This document shows positions 45,657 through 57,837 of a DNA stretch of 64,000 bases, one piece after another. The notes under the pieces were generated by a model. The model did no database searches and was not told where the DNA came from. It saw only the letters and a list, made by a program, of their open reading frames with translations. The position numbers and the translations under genes were made by a program. The number at the start of each line of letters is the position of its first letter. Position 1 is the stretch's first letter. Origin of the DNA: Hofstenia miamia (Eukaryota; Xenacoelomorpha; Acoela); NCBI GenBank assembly GCA_004352715.1, contig SCFE01000026.1, positions 44,643 to 108,642 on the forward strand, given 5' to 3'.

Positions 45657-46118
45657 ATGACTCCAGACCAAGCAGGAGAGATACTTATCTCAACTAATTT
45701 GACAGATAAGAAATCTATTCCAGTTACTGTGAATGGTATAATCATTGAAGCAATAATTGATACAGGAGCTGCACATTCTGTCATAGATGATACCTGCGCA
45801 AACTCTATTGGTATAACTTGTAAAGATTTAACAAAAGAAAATTACAGATTAATTTCTGCCAGTGGTGATTATTTAAATACTAAAGGTTACATTAAAAATG
45901 TGAACATTTCAATTAAACATAAAATCTTTGAACAAGATTTAATTGTGATTGATACTATGAACTTCCAATTGGCATACCAATTGATATTAGGACGTGATTT
46001 TTTAGAAGATAGAAATTGTATTATTAATTTCAAAAGAATATCATTACAATTAATGACAACAACACAATTTGAAAAAATTTATTTTTTAAAGACCCTGATT
46101 CTGTTCAATTTCCATTAG
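45657..46118 (+). pseudogene. Ty3/Gypsy aspartic protease
   Basis: A 153-codon frame with a complete retropepsin pattern: catalytic AIIDTGAAHSVID (around residues 33-45), the flap region RLISASGDYLNTKG, and the conserved C-terminal YQLILGRDFLEDRNCIINF. This is one of the better preserved parts of the element. It follows the degraded zinc knuckle by about 100 bp. Function: cleaves the Gag-Pol precursor. Confidence 0.85.
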
Positions 46119-46193
46119 AAGATATACTAAATCAAACCTTACCATTGGAAAATTACAAAAGCAATAACAGATAGTTCCATAAATGGTGATTAC

Positions 46194-47220
46194 ATGATTT
46201 CTAATTACACTGGATACAATGCAAAAAAATTAACTACTTTATCTACAATCTCATATGTTAATAAAGGATTTATCATTACAGCTCTATTAAATAAAACTGA
46301 CACATTTATAACATTACGACCACAACAGTTAAAAATATTTGCTTTTCCAGTGTATACCCACATCAAGAAAAACCTTAACTGTTTATTAATAAACAATTCA
46401 AGTACAAAATCACAAGAAGATATTACAATACCAAATTTTAATTCTGATTCTCATCCACACTTAACTTCTAATCAAATCAAAGACTTAAACAATTTGCTTA
46501 CAAGATACTATAAAGCTTTCAACTTCTGTACTATTAGCATTGGTGAGGCTATCAGTGAATTTCATCACATCAAAACAACTTCTAATAAACCAATTCACCA
46601 ACATGTTTGTCGCGTTCCAGAGCACCATAAGGAAGAATATCAAAAGGCAATTACGGAATTATTAAATAATGGCATTATACGTAAAAGTGATAGTCCCTAC
46701 ACAACACCTACAGTTTGTGTAACACAAGGAAATAAAACACCATTATGTATTGATTTCCGAAAACTCAATGACATTACTGTCAAAGACACTTATCCTTTAC
46801 CACAAATAGATGATATTCTTTACAATGCCAGTAAATTTAAAATATTCTTAAGTCTCAATTTATGCAGAGGCCTATTGGCAAGTTCCTATGCATTCTGACA
46901 ATATTGAAAAAACAGCTTTCATTACACCCTACGGTTTATTTGAATGGCTCTACATGGAATTTGGTTTATCAAACACACCAGCCATATTTCAAAATTATGT
47001 AAAGAAAGTCTTAATGAACAGCAATAATAAATTAGATGACAGTATTACCACTTACATTGATGACATTTTAATATCCTCAATGTCATTCCCAGAACATCTA
47101 GAAAAACTAGAACAAGTTCTTAAAATATTATATAAAAGCAGTCTAAAAATTAATGGCAACAAATGCAATTTAGCTAAACACTCCACAATATTTCTTGCAA
47201 AAAAATTGAACATAAAATGA
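46194..47220 (+). pseudogene. Ty3/Gypsy reverse transcriptase, one frameshift
   Basis: Frame 46194-46898 has the approach segment (FHHIKTTSNKPIHQ, EEYQKAITELLNNGIIRKSD) and LCIDFRKLNDITVKDTYPLP, then LSLNL where catalytic 'LDL' stood, so the first aspartate is lost. A frameshift near 46890 leads to frame 46888-47220: AFITPYGLFEWLYMEFGLSN, then the catalytic TTYIDDILISS and LKINGNKCNLAKHS. The YIDD box is intact. The order and content are typical Gypsy. Confidence 0.88.
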
Positions 47221-47354
47221 TAACTTTAAAAGACAATACTACTTCTTTAATAGAGTCTATACAGTGTCCTAAAAATCGCAGATATTCAGCATATACTTGG
47301 ATTTTTTAATTACTATCAGAGTTATATTCCTTATATTGCTAAAAAAACATTAAT

Positions 47355-47870
47355 ATGTCAAATTTAATAAAGTCTAAAAATGATTTTCAATGGCAATGGA
47401 AACACCAAGGAGAATTTGATTTACTTAAAAAAGAATTCAAGAAACTACCATCGTTAAATTGTCCTGATTACTCCAAAGAATTCATTGTAGGTTGCAACAC
47501 TATTGGAGCTTTTCTTAGTCAAAATATTGACAATAAAAATTACCTATTTAATTTTTCAGCAAAAAATTAAGAAGTTCCAAATTAAATTATGGCAGCACAA
47601 AGTTAGAAATGTTAGCATTAGTTGAATAATTAAAGAAATTTTGATATTTCTTAATTGGTGAGAAAAACTTTAGTGTATGCACAGATAATAGTGGATTATC
47701 ATTTTTAAAGAAATTCTCCAGAGATAAATCGAATATTGTTGCACATTGGACAGAACAACTAAATGACTTTAATTTCACTATTTAACATTGCAAAGGAACT
47801 TTACATGCTAATGCAGATTTATTAACTGCTCTACCACAATACCAAAGGGATTTACAAAAAACTACTGGTG
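47355..47870 (+). pseudogene. Ty3/Gypsy RNase H, broken
   Basis: Begins FQWQWKHQGEFDLLKKEFKK and IGAFLSQN. Later frames give the typical SVCTDNSGLSFLKKFSRD and AHWTEQLNDFNFTI, then GTLHANADLLTALP at about 47795-47840, the 'G..N..AD.LSR' end of the domain. Several stops and frameshifts. Confidence 0.75.
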
Positions 47871-47999
47871 ATAAAGTTGAATTTTCTTTCATTCTGAAAA
47901 ACAAATATGAAAATTACCTGATATTAACATTGATAGAGAAGGAAACCCCACATTAAGCATTACCATTAAAGAAGAAATTTCAGCAGGGGAAATTGCAGA

Positions 48000-49357
48000 A
48001 AAACAATTAGTTGATCCACTTTTAATCAATTTATTAACAAAGTTACTATGTCCAACACGATTTTAGATCCTATTGCTTCTTGCTATTATAATAAGTACAA
48101 ATGGCAACTCACATATCAATGTTTACTGTTCACTAAATCTAGAAACAATCACATTGCTATTCCTGAATATTATAAACATGATCTAATACAGAAAATACAT
48201 GAAAATAATCAATTGGGCATTTTGCAAACTGAAAAACTGTAAATACATGTTTTATAGTAACTAATCTGAAAAAAGTGGTTTATGATGTCATTGATAAATG
48301 TAAAATCTGCTTATTGACTAATAAAAATCACTTTCCAGAACAATGAACAGAACTTCGAAAAATTGTCACTGAAAAACCTAATGAAATCATTTACATTGAC
48401 ATTGAATAATTATCAAAATATGATGAAAATTTTCAATATGTTGTAGTTATGGTTGACAATTTCACTAAATATTGTAAAATTATACCCATGTTTTAATTAC
48501 AGCTAAGAAATTTGCTGATATCATTGTTCACGAATGGATACTAACCATTGGACCAATGTCACAAATAATAACAGATCAATTTTACATGAACACAAAACAC
48601 TTTGCTATCCCCAAGCCAATGGCTGAAAGAACTAACCATACTTTACTAAAATTAATCATAGCATTAACTTCACGTATAGGAGGTAAACATTGGCGTAAAA
48701 TAATTAAAAAAGTAGAATTTTATTATAACACGTCTGTTCATACCACCACTGGCATTTCACCTTATAAAGCTATGCTTGGTCATGAAGCTGTTGCTCCTCT
48801 ATCAATTCTTTTTAAAAAATATTTGACAAATTCCACTGATAAATACATTCAAGATCTCATAGACATTTTAACGTCTACACATGAAATGATGATTTATAAT
48901 ACCAAAAAGAGTGCTATTTGTCAAAAATGAAACTTTAACAAAAATATTTATGGAACACATCACTCTATTGGAGATAAAGTTTATGTTTTTATTCCTGGAA
49001 TAACCACAGACAAACACATAAATGGCAAGGTCCTTTTGAGATTGTCAAAATATTACCTGATAATAACTATAAACTAAAATTCTGGTAAAATAGTTCATTT
49101 CCAAAATCTTAAATGCACTATTAAAGACATTGAAAATGTCAAATTAGACAATTTTAATGAATAAAATGCATAGACAATGGTGTAGATAACTTTTATGATA
49201 TATCTGATATTGAAAGTGTACAAGAGGAATCTTTTGATGAACCAGTATAATACGATGTAAATGTACCATCTAGAATTTTACCAAAATGTACAACTAGAAA
49301 TCCTAATCCTAGTAAATGTTTCCCAAGATTGGGAACTAGATATTTAACATTTGCTTA
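48000..49357 (+). pseudogene. Ty3/Gypsy integrase, broken
   Basis: IPEYYKHDLIQKIHENNQLG (zinc-binding region with the first histidine), KCKICLLTNKNHF (the CxxC pair), NEIIYIDIE (first aspartate) and VVVMVDNFTKY. Bases at 48550-48600 (SQIITDQ...) hold the second aspartate but part of the segment is deleted; YPQANGMAERTNHTLLK is split by a one-base shift at about 48625. HWRKIIKKVEFYYNTSVH and GISPYKAMLGHEAVAP follow. The C-terminal tail continues in shifted frames to about 49357. Confidence 0.8.
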
Positions 49358-49469
49358 GGTATGAAACAACAATGCACACCACTGAAGGCAAGTGAGACTT
49401 ACTTGTCTCTATCCAGGCACCATTTTAAGCAGAGAAAATCATACCATTCCCATACATCTTTGGATGCAG

Positions 49470-49625
49470 GGTCTGGGAGCACTGAATCGGACTGTGAAGT
49501 CCGCACTGCACCATGAGCTTCAAATGGTTCATGAAGCAGGAGGGATGAGTATTCAGTCAACCTCATTTGCACCTGTTCACCATCAGCTTCAAATGGTTGA
49601 TGATGTTTGGTGAGAGGGTTTCCTT
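49470..49625 (+). repeat. Short imperfect direct repeat
   Basis: The block CAGCTTCAAATGGTT occurs with variants at about 49515 and 49578 (CATGAGCTTCAAATGGTTCATGA and CATCAGCTTCAAATGGTTGATGA), about 66 bp apart. Confidence 0.55.
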
Positions 49626-49745
49626 GCACCAGGTACTGCAATGGTGGGTGTTAAATGTAAAATTCTGGATTCCTCACCACTTACAAATGTTTTGGAGTCT
49701 TATATTAATTGACCTCGCCCAGACTCAGACTCATCTGCATCCTCT

Positions 49746-50303
49746 ATGAACTCTAAAACTCTTAAAAACATTCGCAGATTGGAAAAATTTACTTCTATAG
49801 AAGGTGAACTGCTCCACCCCTACTTCAAACATACAAAGAAGGCTCTTTATATAGTTGATTGTAATACTCCCGCTGAAACTCAGCAACACATACAAACTCT
49901 TTTATATTATCAAAAATCTGTTCTCTATGCAAGTGTGTTACCTCTCACTATAGACTCTTATAAACAAGCTCATTGTAATACTCTACTATATTACAAGCAC
50001 ACTATAGTGAAAACATTTGAAAGATGTAATCTAAACACAAAAATTCATCCTTCCTTTGATGAAAACTTCAACATTAAACATTTACAACAACTTCTTGTAA
50101 ATTTACCTAAACTTCAACTTATCGAATTGTTAAATATAGATTACAATTCTTTGCAAATTGTTTACTTTATCCATTCAAAAGACATTGCTTTACCTAACCT
50201 TCACAAAAATTTGGAAAATGTCAGCACACTACCACAAAGAATAAAGTCACACTATTATTTATTTATATTGAACACGAAATTGAATTACCCCAGAATTCTT
50301 TGA
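49746..50303 (+). CDS. Extra ORF downstream of Gypsy pol, part 1, unrecognised
   Basis: A 185-codon open frame (MNSKTLKNIRRLEKFTSIEG ...) between integrase and the 3' LTR. Composition is Leu/His/Asn-rich and helical, without signal peptide or membrane segment. The frame upstream (RPDSDSSASSM) suggests the true start may be earlier. I recognise no domain. It probably continues, after stops at 50304-50455, into the next frame. Confidence 0.45.
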   Translation: MNSKTLKNIRRLEKFTSIEGELLHPYFKHTKKALYIVDCNTPAETQQHIQTLLYYQKSVLYASVLPLTIDSYKQAHCNTLLYYKHTIVKTFERCNLNTKIHPSFDENFNIKHLQQLLVNLPKLQLIELLNIDYNSLQIVYFIHSKDIALPNLHKNLENVSTLPQRIKSHYYLFILNTKLNYPRIL

Positions 50304-50454
50304 ATCTCTAGAACGTACTGTTGAAAACTTTTTTATATTTCGATGATTATGTTGTTCTTAATAATGACTACAGTGATGACAGCATATCAAAGATGCTCTA
50401 CACCAACATTATGATGAACAATAAACTGCCAGCTATTCGCCCAATTATAGACAC

Positions 50455-51351
50455 ATGATTGTCAATCGATTTATGTCTTTTGCACAAGCAGCAGAAATAC
50501 TTAATGAAACCAATGAACTGATTTATCTAGGCAAAGTACTGATTCGAAAATTATCAGATGCCGCAATTCGAGAATTAAACAGTTACTGGAACAATATCAA
50601 AAGAGAAAAATTAAAAGAAGAAACATGGCCTGACATTGATATTAAAGCACAATCACTACACTATCACTCTTCAGTAGAATCAGCAATATCAAATATGCAA
50701 ATATCATTTAACTTAAAAGACAAAAGTGATTTCATTAAAACTTTATTCTCTGAAGAAAAAGTTCCTTCATTTAATGCAAAAGCAGCCATGTGGTTACTAT
50801 CAATATTTTTAATGAAGTTTGAAAATCTATCTTTACTAATCAATAAAAAATTACATCGAAATATGTCTAAAACTACTAATTTCAAAATAGCCACCTCTCC
50901 CATTTCCATGAAAGCAAAAAATTCGCTATTAAGTGGTATATTGATCGCAACAAGTCCTCTAAAAGAAGCAGACGCAAAGATATTTTATAAGTGTGAAAAA
51001 TATTTTACCTGCCTACTCTGTCAATTTCACATAACTGGCATCATTCCTACAACAATATTATGTTTTAAACTCAGAATCGACTACAATGATATCACACTGT
51101 TTTCAGATCATGTTTGCAAGTATATGTGGGGCACTACTAGTGAAACTAGATACAACACTTTTCCTGGAGATTTAATTCAATTTTCCATAGAAAACAATAT
51201 AAACAAAAACTTGCTGATAATCGAAACGATTTATTATACAAATGGTTTCAGAAATACTACGTCCCAGTCAAAAATCAAGTGTCGCAAATGCATCCTAATT
51301 CATCCTGTTGATGTGTTCTCATATCCTAGTGAGACGCTTTTAGGATGCTGA
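50455..51351 (+). CDS. Extra ORF downstream of Gypsy pol, part 2, 298 residues, unrecognised
   Basis: The longest uninterrupted N-free coding frame in the window. It starts MIVNRFMSFAQAAEILNETN and carries EAEILN-type helices, a KREKLKEETWPDIDIKAQ stretch, and a CEKYFTCLLCQFHITG segment with several cysteines around residues 181-192. No transmembrane segment or envelope-type signature is evident. The C-terminal ~30 residues run into a duplicated 200-bp block (from 51263), so the original C-terminus may be lost. Position between pol and the 3' LTR is where some Gypsy elements carry an env or other accessory ORF. An independent insertion is also possible. Confidence 0.45.
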   Translation: MIVNRFMSFAQAAEILNETNELIYLGKVLIRKLSDAAIRELNSYWNNIKREKLKEETWPDIDIKAQSLHYHSSVESAISNMQISFNLKDKSDFIKTLFSEEKVPSFNAKAAMWLLSIFLMKFENLSLLINKKLHRNMSKTTNFKIATSPISMKAKNSLLSGILIATSPLKEADAKIFYKCEKYFTCLLCQFHITGIIPTTILCFKLRIDYNDITLFSDHVCKYMWGTTSETRYNTFPGDLIQFSIENNINKNLLIIETIYYTNGFRNTTSQSKIKCRKCILIHPVDVFSYPSETLLGC

Positions 51352-51660
51352 TGTTCTGCAGATGTCTCATTAGGTTATCACTGATACATCTCATGAGATT
51401 ACATTGAGATCCCATTTCAGAATTAATGTATAATTCAAGCAATGTAAAAATAAAAATGCGCATTCCCAGTCAAAATTCAAGTGTCGCAAATGCATCCTAA
51501 CTCTTCCTATTGATGTCGCAGGTTCTCATATCCTAGTGAGACGCTTTTAGGATGCTGATGTTCTGCAGATGTCTCATTAGGTTATCACTGATACATCTCA
51601 TGAGATTACATTGAGATCCCATTTCAGAATTAATGTATAATTCAAGCAATGTAAAAATAA
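51263..51660. repeat. ~195-bp tandem duplication upstream of the 3' LTR
   Basis: Bases 51263-51454 and 51464-51660 match closely (TCCCAGTCAAAA, CTAGTGAGACGCTTTTAGG, CTGATGTTCTGCAGATGTCT, TAATTCAAGCAATGTAAAAA in both). No N lies between them, so this one is probably real. It contains ATCCTAGTGAGAC...GTCTCATTAGG, an inverted pair able to form a hairpin. Confidence 0.85.
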
Positions 51661-52120
51661 TTTATGCAAAATGTCAGCACTAACTAAGAATTGTTTAAAA
51701 ATTAGTAAAACTTTTTTTACTTTATAATCTTTTATGTTGCATCAAAAAAATGATTTCAAATTTTATTCAAAATTGATATAATTAATTTAAATTTATTATT
51801 GCCAAAATTATGACCAAATTGCTAAAGAATATATGCGATGTTTTAAAGCTAACTTTCATGTGAATTAAATTTGTAATTACATGTCTTGGAATGTAATCCA
51901 TTATCAATACTAGCAGTATTGTGTTAGTTATTGATAGTTTGAATGCGCAAAATGTCTTTGTGTTTCTAATTGCTTGCTGTGTGCATTCACATATGCATCT
52001 GTGCCAAGCAATTAGGTCTGCTGAATCTTATGTGTTCTTTGTAGCAGCTTGGTCATTGCTATTTAATAAATTTCCTCATGATAACACTTTGTTATATGCA
52101 CTTAAAATGCTTTGAAATAG

Positions 52121-52916
52121 TGTATTTAGCTGTTACAAATGTTACATCTAAAGTTGTAAAATGACAATTTGTGTCTATTAAATAATATTTCATAATAGTC
52201 ATTGTACAACTATTGATTTAATATTTATTTGTATTTTGTAATTTGAAATATTGTTTAATATTTTGTTCTGCTATTACTCACTGTCTGATAATAAGTGAGT
52301 TACTGTTTGCTACTATTTGTAAATATGCTAAAGTTTGAATTCTGTTAATTTAAGTTTTGCTACACTTCCTTTCAGTTGCTTTTGCCTTTGCTGTTATAGA
52401 TTTCCCTATCTGTATATTTGATTAACCTTATATTTAACATAGTTTGGATAACAGACTTTTTATAAATTGCCCACTTATTTTTTATTATATTTATTTTATT
52501 TATGAATTTGATCAGTATGATCAATGCTTAGGGCGTCACTTCGGGTGAAAAGTAGGATAACCAGAGGCTTTAAATGGTAAAATGGTTTGACTCATTTGGT
52601 CTAAGTGATAGTAGGTATTAGGTATAAGGTTTGCATGTAGATATAATTAATGTATTTTCTCTAGTATAAAATGAGCTGAGAATTAGGAGTTGGAAATTGT
52701 TCATCATTTCGGCTGGAGGCCTGATTCTGTAAGAAGAAGTTTGGAATTAACTTGTTCTCTGAATACTTGTTACCTATGGAATGAACATTCTCTTGTTTTC
52801 TCATTAGTTAGAAGTACATAATAACTAGTAGTTTCATTGGTTGTTTTTAACATATCTAAAGATTGAATGCTTGCTGAGTGTTGCACGTGCTTCTACCACA
52901 AGTCAAGCATTCTACA
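52121..52916 (+). repeat. 3' long terminal repeat (probable)
   Basis: Matches 43349-44141 along its length, including TGATCAATGCTTAGGG, GGATAACCAGAGGCTTTAAA, TGAGCTGAGAATTAGG, and the final AAGTCAAGCATT-TACA. Small indels and substitutions distinguish the two, indicating an old insertion. An extra ~40 bp (GGTCTAAGTGATAGTAGG...) is present here only. Confidence 0.7.
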
Positions 52917-55257
52917 ATAGAATCAAACCCAAATTGGTGTAAAAGTGGAAAAATACTGCATACATAAGCCCAAGTATGAGCGTTCAAGCATGCCTGGTAT
53001 GTGTTGGCAAAGTCAAAATATAAGCTTGCAACATATTTAATATTTGTAAACTAAAGTCAATCTAGCACCTTAGCTGCCAATTTGTAATAGTTCAAATAAG
53101 TCACTAATAGCTGTAAACATATGTACTTAATGTAGCCTACTTTTTACTCAGTAATTATTTTAGAAAGCCTTTACTTTTGAAAATATTTTAAAAAACAACT
53201 TAAAAGCTTGCTTGCCAATGAAATACCATGTAATTTTTTCAACAATAGGGTTATAAATAGAACGTTAGCTTTTGCAAAAATACTATGTAGGTAAGCTAAG
53301 TCGAGCATGGCTTCCAAATAACCATAGCTTCTAAATTTATTTTGTCACAAATTTATTTTTTAATATATTATTACTATATCATCAGATAGTAGTAATTTTT
53401 GTGTAAGCATTGCTTAACTTTTAATTTAAGTCACTACTATAGTTAAAAAGCTTTATCTTTGTAATGTAGATGTACAATTGCTTTTTGTCTCCCAAGACAG
53501 AATCATGGCATCTTCCTAAACAATGACATATTCTTGATTCTATATATAATTATTAAGAACAATTGTAAATTAATCATAGTTATTTGTATAATCAGCTGTA
53601 ATATAATAACAGGGCTTACCAAATTGGTATTATATTAGGCCTAAGATAAAAAATGATGTAGAATATTCAAAATGAAAATGTGTCTGACGAATTCAAATAT
53701 TATAAACATAATAATTATTATATATTTTCTAACATCTAGCTAAACATAGCATATTAAATATTCTCTCTTGCAAAATTCCTAAAGCATTGTAAAACTGCGG
53801 GTGTATGGCATCATTTGAACTCATTTGTCCCAAGATTGGAGCTGAATAGAATAAAATAAACAGCTGCAAGTTCATCAGAAGCGGTTTGCCAATCATAATT
53901 TGTTTCGTAATATAGAAATATAAAATTGGAATCACCTCTACAAAGCAATAATTTTTGAAAATTTTAACGAATTTTTGAGAAGTCCTTTACTAAATTTAAC
54001 CTCATTTGACCCAACATTGACTGGGTCAATTTTTGAACTCTGGTCTCTTCCCTTATTAATAAAACTATCAATATTTATTAAACTTAAACCTCTATATTTC
54101 TCTGTGAAATAACTGAATGACGTAACTAAATCTGAAGGAATGAAAATATCTATATATTAGGGTATAACATTTTCAATTTCATACCTAAGCCTTCTGTGAC
54201 CATATTAAGGAAATGAGCTTTGTTTTGGTCTTAATTTTAGAATTATTAGGTATTTTGATTAGTGCAGGATCATAATTCATAATTGTGTTCATTAGTTTGT
54301 GTAGTTGAACAATATGGCTGGAGATTGCTTTAGCCCTAAATATCAATGACTAATAACTTAGTGTTATGAAAAATAGAATGAGCTTAAGAAATGAAAGCAC
54401 TGCTGCGATTTCTTGGCACCTCAGAAACGTAAGACTGTGATTTTTAACATTTAGTTTAACTTTTCCAAATACGTCTCAAAAAATATAACTTACAAGAGAC
54501 AAAAAAATAATTCAATTCCAGCTAATAGTTCAATAATAAGCTAAGAGTTGATGAGACAAAAAAACTAAGCTGTGCCTCTTCAAACTACTATATAAATATA
54601 TGCTCGAAAAAAAAAAATATATATATATATATATATTCAATGAATTATTATCATTCGTTACTCAAAATAATTTCCATACTTGAATAAAAGATTATTAAGT
54701 TACTTCATTCAAAAAATTGCAAGGTAATATGAATCAGTGAATAATGGGCTCAATTCATCACAACTGGTGAAATTTTGATTGTACTGCCTATGAGACCAAC
54801 TATGGTCCTTTAACATTTGCAGACTCCCCTTGCCTTAATGACTTGGGAATCAGTATTCCCTCTTCTATTTGTATATTGAAGCTGCATATAAATTTGTTTT
54901 AAGAGGTAATTAGAATTGTCAAGCCCTTGTAACAAAAATTTCCTCAAATTTACATTTATAAATTATCAGATTTTAGATGATGTAATGTATACAAAAATAT
55001 TAAAATAGACATACTGCGTCTCAAGCAATAACAATTTATCATTATAAGCAGTAACACATACATTCAAGAAACTAAAAATGATATCTTTTAAAAACAAATT
55101 TTTCCAATCTAAGGATAAATATTGATAAAGCCTTTGCTTAATATGCATTTAGAAAAGCAGAACATCCTTTGTGAGTGCAAACATATGGAGGTTGGCTGTT
55201 CACAAAGGAGGACTCTAGATACAATTCAATTCTAATATATATATATATATATATATA
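52917..55257. other. AT-rich stretch without recognisable gene
   Basis: Short frames only. (TA)n tracts occur at about 54615-54637 and 55232-55257; the second is the insertion site of the next element. Confidence 0.45.
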
Positions 55258-55660
55258 TTAGGGTGGTCCTTATATGGACTGAATTTTTTTTAAAAATTTT
55301 TTCTCAAGCTCCCACCATCCCATCTGATACTCCTACCAGAGAAATGAAAAAGTTAAAAATTTTTCAAAGATTAGATTGAATTTAGTTTATGCTCAAGCAA
55401 GATAAAAATTTGTATATATGTGTAACTGAACTGAAATCTTGTAAATATTACACATCTCCTATTAATTACATCTTGGCCATGAAAATGATGTTATTTTAGT
55501 AATTAATCTATAGAATTAAAACAAAACTGTGGTTATATATGTATATTAACTAGATATATAATAAAAATGTAATGTATATTGTTCTGTAGTGTATAATCTT
55601 AATTGAACATGTATCAAAGTAAAGCTGAATCACAGGTAATTAGGCCTACATTTTCTAATC

Positions 55661-57163
55661 ATGTCTAATACTGCAATAGTATCAACACGCAGTAAAACTG
55701 AGGTTTATCTCCTTGGCTCAACAGTTGAAATTCTTCACGGTTCTAAACTACCATCAGTCAGTGATGTGCTACGGCTTTATAGTCATAAATTGAAATCTTC
55801 TAGGACAAAACACGGTGCAGCTGTCAGTGTTATTGAAGAAGTGCAGTTGTTCTGGGACAGAGCAAAGATACCTATGAGCCGTTCTGATCATGCTGTCTCT
55901 CATCTGGAGGAATTGGTTAAAAAATGGGAGGGGCTTAAGAAGAACAAGGCCCGAAGAACAGCAACCCAAATTGCAAATGAGGAAGCCTTTAAAGACACCT
56001 GCAATGCTCTGTTTGATTTCGATCATCATGATGCATTGCAGAATATAAACTTGGAAGAAGATAAGCAATTCTTGTTGGCTCAATGAGAGAAAGGAAAGCA
56101 GGGAGTAATGGCAGGCGTGGATATGTCCCTGGCCAAATTCAGTTGCTGAAACGCCAGCAAGCTGAAAAGGCTCCACTTGATAGAAAGGTTACACTGGAAT
56201 CATCAGTTTCATCTTCAAATGAAGATGGTTCAATTGATTCAGCTGAGGTAGGAGCTACTGTTGGCCCATGTTTTCCCAAATGAAAACGTGGTCGCCCCAA
56301 TATTCTAACTCCTGAGATCCTGTCTTCACTTGACTGTACAAAACGAGTGATTAGACAAGCAGTACAGCTCATTGCTCCAGTAATTCATGCAGCTGGCCAA
56401 AACATTGAGGACTACAATCTCAACAGGTCATCTATTCGACGATACCGTCAGAAGCACCGTGCTACATTTTCATCCACATTGAAATCAGAGTTTAATCCCC
56501 AGAAACCAATGGTTCTTCATTGGGATGGAAAGCTTATGCAGGATCTTACTGGAGATAGAAAAGTTGATCGCCTGCCAATCATTGTGTCCGGATCTGGTAC
56601 TGAACAACTACTCTATGTTCCTAAACTGTCTTCAGGGAGTGGAAAGGCTATAGCTGATGCACTGATGGACACAGTGTCTGATTGGGGTATTGCTGACAGC
56701 ATCGTAACTCTCAGTTTGACACTACATCCAGCAATACTTGTAGAATAAATGGTGCATGCACACTATTTGAACAGTGCCTGGGCAGGAATCTCCTTCACCT
56801 AGCATGCAGACATCATGTGCATGAGATCATGCTTGAGGCAGCCTTTTCCACAACTATGATACCTTCAATTGGCCCTGAAATCCAAATATTTAAATGCTTC
56901 AAAGCTTACTGGCCAATCATTGTGGTCACTGATTAGCCTGGCATTGAAGTTAAAGCCATCGCAGAAGCACTTGCTAGTGTATTGGATGACCTGAAGGTAT
57001 TCATTAGTGACCAGCTTCAGATGTCTCACCAGCGTGAAGACTATCGGGAACTTCTTGAACTCTCCTTAATATTCTTAGGAGGAATTCCTGCAAGTGGTTT
57101 GAAGTTCAGAAAGCCAGGTGCTATCCATCGTGCATGCTTCATGGCTCGGCTAATATATGCCAT
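55661..57163 (+). pseudogene. Transposase-like protein of the TA-inserted transposon, N-terminal and middle parts
   Basis: Three frames in order. Frame 55661-56086 (MSNTAIVSTRSKTEVYLLGS ..., a helical domain ending NINLEEDKQFLLAQ) stops and continues at 56083-56283 (ERKAGSNGRRGYVPGQIQ ... CFPK), with only a TGA between. A second TGA at 56281 is followed by KRGRPNILTPEI and frame 56347-56748, which has LIAPVIHAAG and the diagnostic VLHWDGKLMQDLTG followed by DRLPIIVSGSG (residues 57-85). Downstream, decayed frames show HLACRHHVHEI, EAAFSTTMI and PGAIHRACFMARLIYA (to 57162). In related proteins a 'CFDTTxSNTG' segment, a CRHHxxE block and 'ARWMAKxIY' occur in that order. Stops and shifts make this copy inactive. 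Confidence 0.65.
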
Positions 57164-57837
57164 TAGTATCAACACGCAGTAAAACTGAGGTTTATCTCCT
57201 TGGCTCAACAGTTGAAATTCTTCACGGTTCTAAACTACCATCAGTCAGTGATGTGCTACGGCTTTATAGTCATAAATTGAAATCTTCTAGGACAAAACAC
57301 GGTGCAGCTGTCAGTGTTATTGAAGAAGTGCAGTTGTTCTGGGACAGAGCAAAGATACCTATGAGCCGTTCTGATCATGCTGTCTCTCATCTGGAGGAAT
57401 TGGTTAAAAAATGGGAGGGGCTTAAGAAGAACAAGGCCCGAAGAACAGCAACCCAAATTGCAAATGAGGAAGCCTTTAAAGACACCTGCAATGCTCTGTT
57501 TGATTTCGATCATCATGATGCATTGCAGAATATAAACTTGGAAGAAGATAAGCAATTCTTGTTGGCTCAATGAGAGAAAGGAAAGCAGGGAGTAATGGCA
57601 GGCGTGGATATGTCCCTGGCCAAATTCAGTTGCTGAAACGCCAGCAAGCTGAAAAGGCTCCACTTGATAGAAAGGTTACACTGGAATCATCAGTTTCATC
57701 TTCAAATGAAGATGGTTCAATTGATTCAGCTGAGGTAGGAGCTACTGTTGGCCCATGTTTTCCCAAATGAAAACGTGGTCGCCCCAATATTCTAACTCCT
57801 GAGATCCTGTCTTCACTTGACTGTACAAAACGAGTGN
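57164..57837 (+). repeat. 673-bp duplicate of 55677-56349 ending at a single N (57837)
   Basis: The N-terminal coding part of the transposon reappears out of order in the middle of the gene and ends exactly at an N. The real sequence expected here (about 60-70 residues between the MARLIY and LASSSEAH segments) is missing. Best read as a gap filled or joined with the wrong piece. Confidence 0.85.

Noticed and set aside
50455-51351. Envelope gene making the Gypsy element an errantivirus-like element
   Set aside because: No signal peptide, furin-type site or transmembrane segment is visible in the ORF, so position alone is not enough.
55769-56176. Minus-strand 135-codon ORFs at 55769-56176 and 57256-57663
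   Set aside because: They are antisense to the transposase frame, which has family motifs; composition fits a shadow ORF.
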